From: Echinometra lucunter
Taxonomy: Eukaryota; Echinodermata; Echinoidea; Camarodonta; Echinometridae
NCBI GenBank assembly: GCA_029962745.1
Contig: CM057158.1
Coordinates: 17,332,743-17,396,742 of the forward strand
Direction: 5' to 3'
Length of the DNA stretch: 64,000 bases
Positions within the stretch are counted from its first letter, which is position 1, and each line of letters starts with the position of its first letter. A program made the position numbers and the translations under genes. The notes beneath the pieces are model-generated. The model had not been told where the DNA came from. It saw only the letters and a list, made by a program, of their open reading frames with translations, and did no database searches. This document shows, piece after piece, positions 23,460 through 35,002 of this stretch.

Positions 23460-25780
23460 ACATTGACTTAATTTCCAAATAAAGGTTATCTACATACAAT
23501 AATGCAATGAAATCAAAGAAAACCTACTATACCACTTACTGACTCAAACAACTGATGTCTATTCTGTGGGGCTGTAAATCATAATCCAAATTATCTTTTG
23601 GATCAGAAATTTATCCTTTCATGATTGGCTTAAAGACCTTCACGTGATCATTGGTATTTTCAGCTATTTCAGAATGTTGGCATGAAGGTTTACTATTTGG
23701 GAAATGACATCACTTATGACGACATTTTCCAAATAGTATATACTATTTGTGAAATGACGTCACAGTACGCAAAATCTATGCGCGAAATGAAAATTCAGTG
23801 GGGCATACGAGAGCTCGAGTGCGCACCATGGGGAACTCTCGCGGTGTCACGGCTACTGCGTTTCTCAATTTCCGATCACTTTGCAGTTTATCCGTACAAC
23901 GTTTAGTGCCATAAAACATTCAATAAGACATAAACATGAAATAAAAAATATTGATTTGGCGTCATTTGACTGATTTATTTTAATAAACAAGGTAAAAACC
24001 CACTTCACCTACTTGGCTGATTTACAAGGGGCCATATATCAATCAAGAAAAATATAAAATAAGAAAGTAAAATTCATGTACAAATACATATAAATCTTGA
24101 TCCAAAATATAAAACAAATATACTCTGCCATAATTTCGAGTTTCTGGTTAAAACTATGGGCAAGAGGTGACTCCGAAATAGTACTATTCACTGAGGGGCG
24201 CAAAGTATATTTGTATACTATAGCATAATATAGTAAACTATAAGGGTATTAAAACATAAACTCACAGCAAGTTTTCCATAAAAATCACTATTTCAAACAC
24301 ATAAGTAGAGGTATCAGACTGTGTACTCCTATAGGTTTTATACACACTCATCATTAATTTACATTTGAAAGAAACAACAACTTTTGTAATTTGCTTCCAG
24401 AGAAATAAACAGAACAACTGGCAAGAAAAATCTATGAGGTAAAGTTCATGCACAATAATCACACACAAAACTGTATTTGCACATTATAGGCCTTTTCACA
24501 TCAGGCCAAAATTCTGATTACTTCCGGCAAACGAAAATAAAAAGTGAATTTGTTCAAGTACAGTTATTTATGATGTTATATGTCAGATTAGCGCCCACAC
24601 ATGCCCAGTCGAGTAATTTTGATTCATATTTCAGGAAATTTTACACCATTTCCTTTCGCTTGCCTCCTGTAAATGTATAAGCACTATGTACTGCTCATTA
24701 TCAGACGAGTGGTAGCAAAAAGTAATAATCATTACAAAAGCATATTTCCCTTTGAAAATGGCCCGTAAGTTTGCAGCCAGGCAGAAAACTTTTGTCTACG
24801 TATCTGCAAGGAAGATCAGTTAAGCACATGCCTGACATATTTTTTCCTGGCGGCATCGAACTTCACTTCAAAGGGAATGCGTTAGATGTGACTCCAGCTC
24901 TTGAAACTCCTTGGTTGAACCATTTTGCAGTTAACAAAAATGGCCAATCTGAGAAGGGGTAATTGCAGTAAAGCTGAGGTTTTCAAAGCTGAATTTGATT
25001 TTTGTTTGTTTGTTTGTTTAATATTTCCAATGTCTACATTATGTGACACTATGAGTCATTGTATATGGCATCATTCTTTATATTTCGTCCTTTGCAGTTT
25101 TTATGAAAGTTGTGCTAGTCCATACAACTCCATACAACTTTCATTCATCTTATGATTCCTGACATATTTCAGTCATGAAGTCATGATGAAGAATAACTAT
25201 GAGACATTTTCTCGTGAAATAAAGTTTGATCATCGTAGGTTTACTTCTGTATGTTGTTTTTGTCTCGGATATACTCCATTATTAGAAAGAAAAAAAACAA
25301 GCATGCTTTTTTATGAGGACTACTCAATAATATGTTTGGAAAAGCAATCTGGATATATTCCTTTGTAAGATTCTAGTGATGCAAGTAACTCTGTACATGT
25401 ACCATGTCTTAAAAACCACTATTTGTAATGAGGTACAAATTATTTTATATCTTATTTAATTTGTGTTTGGTATATGATTTATGTTTATTTATACATGTAT
25501 GAAATTATTCATACTGATGTCAAGATATTAAAACTTATTTTCAGCAACACTAGAAGCATTACTGCACTTTTTATTATTTCCTTGTTGTGACCAAAAATCT
25601 GTAAATTTCTTGAGAGATTGTTGTGTTAAGAAATATAAATGTATTTAATTGTAATTTGGAGAGATAGAGATGAAGAAGAAGGAAGAGGGAAAGAAATGTA
25701 AGAAAGTTGGACAAGCTTTTAGTCCAAGAGTGTTTTAGATCAGAGAGAGAGAAAGAGAGAAGAGGGGGATTCAGAAGTCG
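23460..25780. other. No gene seen
   Basis: The stretch is AT-rich, with only short open frames lacking splice context. A 23-base direct similarity around AAATGACATCAC and AAATGACGTCAC (about 23700 and 23752) is the only structure noticed. Confidence 0.5.
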
Positions 25781-25788
25781 TGTGACTC

Positions 25789-26165
25789 ATACTGCTTTCA
25801 CACCAAGGTACGGTCGCTGGGTACGGTCGCAGAGACCGTACCCAGCGACCGATGAAACCATGGTGTGAAAGTATTTCATCGTACTCAGCGACCGATCGTT
25901 TTGGTAAAAAACGATCGGTCGCTGAGTCCGACCTAAGAGGTACTTCAGCGACCGATCGCGACCGATGCAAGCTTGATGTGAGAGCACATCGTACTCAGCG
26001 ACCGATCGAAATGCAATGACCCCCCATACATGCCCACGCACTATCTCTACTTCCGCTTCCGGCTAGGTCAGCTATACAGCGACCGATCGCTCTGGGCCTG
26101 ACCAAATTTTGACGACGGTGTGAAAGCACGTCCGCAGAGACCGTACCTTGGTGTGAAAGCGGTAT
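25789..26165. mobile_element. MITE with CAGCGACCGATCG repeats
   Basis: The ends ATACTGCTTTCACACCAAGG and CCTTGGTGTGAAAGCGGTAT are inverted repeats. Inside, CAGCGACCGATCG or its core recurs at least five times, in both orientations. Non-coding. The superfamily is not determined. Confidence 0.72.
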
Positions 26166-26315
26166 AAGAAGAAAACAGTATATCTTCTCTCCATCTTTCT
26201 ATTCCATCCTCTTATAACTCTCTAGCTTGACCTTTCTGCATTTCTCTACATACAAGCATTTTGATATCCCCCTTGCAGTGGCTTCTCTATGTTACATGTA
26301 ACCTTCTTCCTCTAA

Positions 26316-26495
26316 TACAGTCAACTCTGCATAAGTCAAAGTCACATAAGGCGAATAATCGCCTAAGTCGAAGGTCTGTACTGGGTCCCATTCCTTTATT
26401 TTCTATCGTTTTTGACCCCTCATAAGTCGAATTTTCTCTAAGTCGAAGCATTTTCTTCAGTCCCAAGAAATTCGACTTGGGCAGAGTTGACTGTA
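26316..26495. mobile_element. Tc1/mariner-like MITE
   Basis: TACAGTCAACTCTGC at the left and GCAGAGTTGACTGTA at the right are exact inverted repeats including TA. The 180-base size and TA ends are typical of mariner-type MITEs. ATAAGTCGAA motifs recur inside. Confidence 0.75.
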
Positions 26496-26499
26496 CTCT

Positions 26500-29357
26500 C
26501 TATTATGCTACAAGTATTATATCTCTTTCTCAAAAAATACCAGTGATCAGTTTGACAGTACCACCTTCTCTCTCTCTCTCTTTCCAATTCACTCACCTTC
26601 TCTCTGATTTTCTTCCATCTACATTTCTTTTATATCTCCCTTTCAGATTGCCTCCTTTTAATTTCCCAGATGCTTTCTCCCTCCCCTTCCTCTACCCCCC
26701 CCCCCCATTTCTCTCTCTTTGCATCATTTTCGCAGTTTAACGTTAAACCCTTACCCTTCATTCTATTTCTCTGACCTTCTTCCATCAACCTTTCTTTATC
26801 TCTCCCAGACATTGCCTCCATTTCATTTCTCAGATGCCTTCTCTCTCCTCTTCCTCTACCCCTCCCCCCCCCCCCCCCCCCTTCTCTCTCCTAGGTATGA
26901 CACACACAGATAAACTATACAAAATGAAATACACTCTGTGGCACATTCACATCAAAAGAATTTATTCTTCTCGATCTGCAAATCCTGCCTAGCTTTTCAA
27001 ATGAAAAAGATATGCATGAATATTCTAGAAAGGCATCAAGATAACTATTCAAATTGTCAAACTTATCAGTCATGCATTTAAAGCTGAAAAGAGTTTGCCT
27101 CTGACTGAATACATGTGGCACTCCCAAGACCTCCCAACATAGCTCCCTTTCTACAAAACTTAATATAGAATATATGCACATGTAAACATAGTTCTAAGCA
27201 AAGCACAATTAATATGTCAGGCAGACTGACAGGCAGACCTTTAGCATTTCAGGAAAAGAAAGGTTTTTTTAATATTTGAAAGAAAGGAGTTGCCTGTGGA
27301 AATAGAACTATTTAATATCAACTTGCTCTACCAGAGAGATGATTGCATTAAAACTAATACACTGTAATAACAAAAACAGTAATAATAAACAGAATAGATA
27401 TGCAGGTAGTAACTTTTCCCTCTTGATCTGTACTCTAATGCAGATTGTAAATGCATCTATTACAGAAGACCTCATTATCAATGAAGGACATAAATATTCA
27501 TGAACCCATCCAGAAAGAGAGACTTTTGGTTGACCTTTTACCTCCATCATTTGTAAAAGAATTTATACATTATCATACAGGCCAGGTGATAAATCTGCAG
27601 AATAGCAAAGTAAAAAATGTACATCATAATAAGAAGCCACTATTATACTTTTTACATTTACACGTACATACAGAGCAGCAAAAGAACACACTCCACCACC
27701 GCTGAGAGGGTATGGGGATAGTCATCAGACATCTTGTTTTAAAAAAAAAAGAGATAATAAATACATACAAAAACATTTGACCTCATTCCTAACTATTGTT
27801 CAAATGTATGAAGCTTGAATCATTCAAGCTAAACCATGAAGGGCATGATGAAGCTGTGTGTTTACCAAGTGCCTTCCTGGTGTATTCCTGTGTTTAGAGG
27901 TCAACATTGAAATGCTTCTCGCCAGGACCTTTACAGATGGTGGGGCCGCCATCTGTAAATTTCAAAAACACTTTTGCCGCTACAGGTAAATTTAGAAGGG
28001 GAAATACTGCCACGCGCAAATTTAAGCATGAATGTGCCGCAAATGGCACTATTTATTACTCATCATACACTTACTTGTCATGTCCCCGCGTTGTTATTTG
28101 TACCTAATTTTTCCTCCTTGCCGAACATTACGTTTCCGTCATATGTATTGAAAACGCTGGCAAAAAGCCTGACTTTGTCAATCCCTTGCCATTCAGATTC
28201 CAAATGTATCTCATGAAACTTTTCTTATATTTCTGTGTGCACTACCTATTCCTAGATGTATTTCGTACCCCTTTGTTTGCCCCTTTCTCTTGCCAATTTA
28301 ACCCGTTGACTGCTGAATTAAGAAATTCCGGACCCATACAATAGGCTTAACACAGGGATCACTTGTTCCCCGTGGGCAATGGGTTAAGTACATTGTTACA
28401 AAATCAAATTAAAAAATCAGGATATCACTTTAATTTTATTCTCTGACTGTATTTGAAACAATGCAATCAGAAATATAGCACCTGTACAATACATTACACA
28501 TGATTAAAGAAGAGTAAAATGTATGTACTTTAATGTACTGCAACAGTTTGGGATCAGGACTCGAGTAAGCTGGTATAAATGCTTGGTCAAATTCCTGGTC
28601 AAATTTCTGGTCAAATTTCTTGGTATACATAATATTCATGGATAATTGGACATTCAGACTATATTTATCAGTCCATGCTAATGAGCAAGTCAAGTAATCT
28701 TCGCAATAATGGCTATGGTGAACTGGAAAGTATGATTCTTACATTTTCTAATTCATTAAGTTTGGGGTCAATGTACTGCCACATGACAGTTGTAGGAAAT
28801 TATGATTGTCTCTTTCCAGTGCATTTTTTTCTTGATATAAAACAATGAAGAAAAAAATATATATTGCACCAGACGTGTAACATTTTGTTCTAGCAAATTT
28901 GTGTTCATGGGGGGAAGGTCTGTAAGTTATATAATATATAATACATTGATTCTAACTAATCTAATAATAGAATGTTTATACAGGAATATAAAAATGAGCT
29001 TGAGAGAATGTACATATTTTACTAGCAAAAACAAATAAAATACATTTAGCAGAATTGTTTCAAGGACACTTTCATAACTTTCACCTGGAAGAATATCAAG
29101 ATGAATATTGGTTTGCAATTTGCCAAAAAGAACAGAAACCTTTTAATTCAACTTGTAAACAGAGTCTTATAGACAGATGTGCAGAGTATTAAAAAAAATC
29201 AATGTATGAAACAATGTCACTTGTAAAAACTCCAAAGAGAGCAAACTTCTTCCAAGGAAAATATATGATTAAGTTTGAAACAAAGAAAAGTATGTTTGCA
29301 AAATGAGAGGAAATTACTGTTTTATCATTCAATTAAATTTGGACATATAAAAGTACC
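26500..29357. other. No gene seen before the gap
   Basis: The stretch starts with two diverged CT-rich blocks (about 26560-26890). The rest is AT-rich DNA without convincing exons, apart from the 90-base element at 28298. The missing FBXO15 start could lie here but was not found. Confidence 0.45.
28298..28387. mobile_element. 90-base TTAA-CCC mini-element
   Basis: It runs from TTAACCCGTTGACTGC to GGGCAATGGGTTAA. TTAA and CCC/GGG ends match the piggyBac-like copies, but the interior is unrelated and very short. Confidence 0.45.
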
Positions 29358-29857
29358 NNNNNNNNNNNNNNNNNNNNNNNNNNNNNNNNNNNNNNNNNNN
29401 NNNNNNNNNNNNNNNNNNNNNNNNNNNNNNNNNNNNNNNNNNNNNNNNNNNNNNNNNNNNNNNNNNNNNNNNNNNNNNNNNNNNNNNNNNNNNNNNNNNN
29501 NNNNNNNNNNNNNNNNNNNNNNNNNNNNNNNNNNNNNNNNNNNNNNNNNNNNNNNNNNNNNNNNNNNNNNNNNNNNNNNNNNNNNNNNNNNNNNNNNNNN
29601 NNNNNNNNNNNNNNNNNNNNNNNNNNNNNNNNNNNNNNNNNNNNNNNNNNNNNNNNNNNNNNNNNNNNNNNNNNNNNNNNNNNNNNNNNNNNNNNNNNNN
29701 NNNNNNNNNNNNNNNNNNNNNNNNNNNNNNNNNNNNNNNNNNNNNNNNNNNNNNNNNNNNNNNNNNNNNNNNNNNNNNNNNNNNNNNNNNNNNNNNNNNN
29801 NNNNNNNNNNNNNNNNNNNNNNNNNNNNNNNNNNNNNNNNNNNNNNNNNNNNNNNNN
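29358..29857. other. Assembly gap of exactly 500 N
   Basis: The run of N is 500 bases, a round number typical of a scaffold gap of unknown true size. It probably hides, or lies next to, the first exon(s) of the FBXO15-like gene. Confidence 0.99.
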
Positions 29858-29976
29858 ACTTACTTTCCTGTGTATGATTTCTCAGGATATGACAGACTTA
29901 TGTTCTTGTTCTACACTGCTAGTTCGTAACTTGGTATTCAGACTTTGTATATCTCTATGTTTTGTTTCATATGAAG

Positions 29977-30081
29977 CCTGCCAACTGAGGTCCTGTTACA
30001 TGTATTCAGCTTCCTGCCCCCCAGTGACCTTTTGACCTGCGTGTGTGTCAATAGACAGTGGATGGAGCTCGCCAGTGATAA
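29977..30081 (+). CDS. FBXO15: FBXO15 F-box exon
   Basis: The exon has one leading base, 34 codons and two trailing bases. It encodes an F-box core beginning LPTEVLLHVFSFL and ending NRQWMELASD. It splices in phase to the next exon, which continues with NVLWQPLYQRY, the usual W/LY end of an F-box. The acceptor is TTTCATATGAAG and the donor is AA/GTAAGA. It lies only 120 bases after the assembly gap. Upstream in the same frame there is a TGA, so the exon cannot extend further 5'. Confidence 0.85.
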
Positions 30082-33000
30082 GTAAGAAGTATTTACCGGC
30101 AATTTCCTCATGGGGGTTTCAAACACGCGCGGTTAGATAGTAACATATCCATGCTTTTCCATATCTATCATTGCCTCTAAAGAACTGATGAGGAAAGTAG
30201 AAAAAACTTATTTCTGTGGTTTCACTGTTCATCTGATGGAATATGTAAAGCTCTGTATGCCATTAAAAAGGGCAGTATTAGCATACTGCCACATATTGTA
30301 TATTACATCAAGGGTTTTGCAAACGCAAGCAGTGTAATAATTGTCATGACAATTATTGAGTTGAAACTGGATATTTTAAACTGTTGTCTATTTACCAGGT
30401 TAAAAGGCGATGGTTCTTCAGTTATCCTGTTCCTTGTTGTATCTTGTGTAGTCTGTATATTGGGGATGGTCAACCATTCTCTTCTCACACAATGGCCAGG
30501 CTTGTCCCAGTTTGCAAAGTACATGTAAATGTATGTGAATGTGAAATAATGTATATGCATTGAAGCTATAGGTCCCCTAATGATAATTCTGGCATTTTGC
30601 ACATAAAGCATCTCAGATGAACGTTGACATCAAAGTTTTAACAAAATTTCTTTTCAACCCTGTTTATAGTGTTCTGTGGCAGCCCCTCTATCAACGCTAT
30701 GCATCGCAGCCTGCTAACAAGACATCATCAGCTAAGAAACCTCATCCTGTCTACGCCTTACATGCAGACATTAGGTGGAAGAAAGCGTGTATTAAAGAGT
30801 AAGTTGTTGGCACTCACACTATGCAGTACTAGTATTTGTATTATGATAATGTTGTTTACCCAGGGAAGCCTCATCAGTATCAGTGCTGTTATTCCTGAGG
30901 GCCCTGCCATTTTCATTACTCAAGCTTTTGCCAAGTCCCCATTTACACCTGGGTTGAGAGGGAGACATATGGGCAGTACAGTTTGCCCAAGGATATTTGT
31001 ACCAGTGAGGATGGAACCCAGGACCGTAGTATCTTATGAGATGTTGTTGATTTGAGTTTTTACAGACATGTATCAATGAGGTATGATCTGGGATCGACCT
31101 TTTAACATCATCATCTGAAAGACGTGACTGAGACTCGAACCTGGGTTCGATCAGAGTCACTTTGTAGGTGAAGACAAAGAGCTGACTGCGGATGTTACCC
31201 CTAGACCAAATCATCCTCCAAAAGAGTCAAGCCAAGCCAAAAATCAAGAGCCTTCACCTATAAAAAGTGCTTCCATTTTTACATTTAAATCTGTGTGATA
31301 ACAGTCAGGTGTAGCTAGTCCTGTATGGCAGAAGCATATCCAGGGACCAAAGAAATATGCCGTTATAATGTATTCTCCTACATATACATGAACCTGTACT
31401 TATTTGAAGTACCTATACCCATTTCATTAAGTATGGATGCTCCTTTGATTTACCGGTAAAGGAGAGTTATGTTTTGATTTTGAACTACCTTTGGCTTTGA
31501 GTTTCTATCAAGATTATCAAACCATTTCCCTGACTGTCTGTTTAGCCCTTGTGTGTTAGGCCATATGATATTTTGTAGAAAGGAGATATCAGAAGATTCA
31601 GACTTTTGGCCTCCAAACATCTTTGATACAAGCAGACATTACACATACGTAGTATCTAACATCTATGATGAACTGTTTTTAATCAGAATAAATGTGTTTT
31701 TCCTTTTCTCGTCACCTTTCTAGATGCATTGAGAAGAGGAATACACGTATCTCAACCTTGCTAAAGAAAAAACACCCATTTTCATTGATGCCTGCCAATA
31801 CAGAGAAGACTATTCAGTGAGTTCCTTTGTGAGATGGTCACTTTTAACACAATATTTATAACACACAAGTGTTTTTGATAGAAAAACCTATGTTCTCAAT
31901 TTTTTTGCCAAATCCAAAGGGCAAATATTGAAGGGAAAGAATATGATTTAGGGGAGGATTATAACTCTATACTTGATTTATCTGTAATCAGATTAAAGGG
32001 GGTACCCTATGCTGAAACAATGTTAATTCATTTAAAAGAGCATGATTTTATTAGCAGAAAATCATCTGCCTAAAGTTTTTTTAAAAGTTGTGTTGCCAAG
32101 GAAACCCCCAAATGTGGTAAGATTTCAGGATGTTTTTGACCCCTCAGCTGTGACCAAGTTCCAACTGGGTACCCACTTTGACGTCAAAATGACGTCAAAG
32201 TGGGTACCTTGTCGCGCAATTCTAGCAAAATGTGCGCAAGGTATAATACATATTGTACAGTCTAGCGCGCAGCACAACTACAATGCACGAAGCTGGGTAC
32301 CCACTTTTACGTCATACCTCATACTCAAATTTTTTGGTCAACTCTTGACTTTTTACCAGAAAATCATCCAAAATGCATTGATTTCGATTGAAAATCATGA
32401 AATTTTTAATGTTATTCTTCTTAGAATTCTTTTCTCGATCATATATCAAAAAAAAATTTACCATTGTGTAATTACTTTAAGGGTTTTGTCTGCATGCTGA
32501 GATGCTGTGTGAGGATATTTTGAAGTTCAAGTAAGGTATTTGACTTGTATACAAATGTACTTAAAGAGAAATGCTGGAGAATGTTTTTGTACAATCCTCG
32601 TGATACTGCACTAAAACATTCATGCAGTGAACCCCGTTCTCATATTTTGTACTTCACAGAAAACTTGGTATTCAATGGCAGCTGGTCTTCACAGACTCCA
32701 AGAAGACTGAACACAGCTTCAACCACTCTGATGCGTTCCACTTCAATACCTCATCCTCGATACGGTGGTATAGCCTAGATCCTCCTCCAGTTAGCTCTCT
32801 GAGATGCCTAGCTGTCTATGCTCAAGCACCTATCTTCTTTAATAAAGATGGGACAGCAGCTAAAAATAGGTAAGTGAATCATCTTTTGTTTTTGGAATGG
32901 GATTCATTCTTTAAAGTGATCACATGAATATGTAATTAAACCAAAATGCAGTAACATGTCAGCCCCTGGATCCAAAAAAAGGTTTCTTTCTATTTAACAC

Positions 33001-34971
33001 AATCGTCACAGAGGGTACACATTGTATGGTTTGGCGTAATAACTTTTGATGCAGAGCCCTAAAAGACATACCAAGGAAAATAAGCACTCAATTCTTTTGA
33101 TTGGCAATGTAATAGAAGTTCAGAATCACTGTTTTTCCATCCAAGTTGGCAACCATAAGCTTTAATGAATGACTTATGAATAAATCAATAAGTAAGACTA
33201 TGTGCCATTTTTTTTTTTTTTTTTTTTGTATAACATTCCTTTAAAGGAGTGATTTGTTTGTTGTCACTGAATTTGGAATGATGATTAAAAAGTCGTGTCC
33301 AGAATTCATAGAGGTAAAGCGAATTTTGTATGCGCTCCAGGAAATGAATGTTGATGAGGTTTCGTGGTGTAGCAGATATGTCCTTGGACTGTGGATCACT
33401 TGGTTCGCTAGCTTGTGGCAAGACATTTACCAACATTGCCATTCTTCACCCAGGAGCAGATGGGTACCTGTGAGGATTGCCAGAAGCAAATGTGACTGCT
33501 TTTGCCATAATTACCCTGCATGTACTTACGTGACCAGTGCAAAATTGTAGGAATGCTCCCGAAGGAGTGGAGATGAGGCACACTCGTGTGCAGGCATGAA
33601 ATCCAGTGATCAAGAATAATAATGCTGACATTGTAAAGCGCATTAAAAGTATTCACGTAATTCACATTTTAAGTGTAACATATTGTGTTATCATGATGAG
33701 ACTATTTAAATGTGTTTTTCAGTCCTTGTCAGCGTGCACTGCTCCTAGAACAGAGGATCAAACCAAGTGACCTTACCAAGGGCTCATCAATTCAAAGTGA
33801 TGCCATAAATGTATACACCATGGATGGAGGAATCATTCTAGCTACATGGAAGGTAAAACCAGCTTTGTATCATGGCAGTTTAACAGTTTCCTAGATGGGT
33901 GAAGATTCATTTCTATATAGAGTCAAGTATAGGGGATTTTATCCTTCTTTTGAAACATGAAATATTTTGCTTGTTTATTTTTTATAGCAAAAATACTTGA
34001 CTAAGCACTGCTATAATTTTTTGCTGTTTTAAGACACATTTTAGTATAATGCTTCTTTATGGTGCATGTTTCCAGTTGGTGATCATTCTGTCATTCTACT
34101 TACATGAGTGCTATGATTTATAATTTGTATAATTATTTTCAACGTCCCCTGCTTCTTTGTTTTGTGTGGTTTAGGAAGGAGGAGAAATTGCCTTTGTGTC
34201 TTTATGTATTCACCATCATGGTATCATACAACGTGCTGTCTATGGAACATCAGACAGGTGAGTGACATTTATAAAACATAGACTCAAACAAGATTGATTA
34301 GGCAACATTTGCCCTATGATTTATGTTTTAATAGATGTAGCGTTGGAATGAGAATTGGGTTGTATGATAGGTTTAGATTAAGGTTAGGTATGGTGTTGGG
34401 TTGGGATTAGGATTATGTATAGTGTTGGGTTGGAATTAGGATTAGGTGTGGTGTTGAGTTGGGATTAGGATTAGTTATGATGTTGGGTTAGGATTAGGGT
34501 TTGATATGGCATTGGGTTAGGATAAGGTTTAGGTATGGTGTTGAGTTGGGATTAGGGTTAGGTATGGTGTTGGGATGGGATAAGGGTTAGGTTTTGGTGT
34601 TGGGTTGAGATTAGGGTTAGGTATGGCATTAGGTTGGGATTCGGGTTAGTTGTGGCATCTGGTTGGGATTAGGGTTAGATATGGTATTTGGTTGGGATTG
34701 GGTTATATGATAGGTTTATGACTAGGGTTATGTATGGTGTTGGGTTGGGATTAGGGTTTTGTGGTAGGTTTAGGATTAGGGTTAGGTATGGTGTTGTGTT
34801 AGGGATTGGAGTTAAGTATTTGACCAGCATTGTAGATTGGCCACAGAGTTAGTGCTAGAGCATAGTTACATTAAACCATGTGAAGAGATGAATTTCAATC
34901 AAATGATTTATCTGTAATTCAATCACATGGTGACTTATGCTTTCTAGATTTCTTGTATTATAATATATATA

Positions 34972-35002
<31 letters not shown>

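Noticed and set aside
24771..24962. Short coding exon
   Set aside because: No partner exon, domain or convincing splice sites.
30617..30669. Extension of FBXO15 exon 2 upstream to an ATG at 30617
   Set aside because: An acceptor at 30668-30669 joins in phase to the F-box exon, and the upstream codons do not resemble the family.
34330..34815. Interstitial telomere repeat
   Set aside because: TTAGGG occurs but within a longer, variable 30-base unit.
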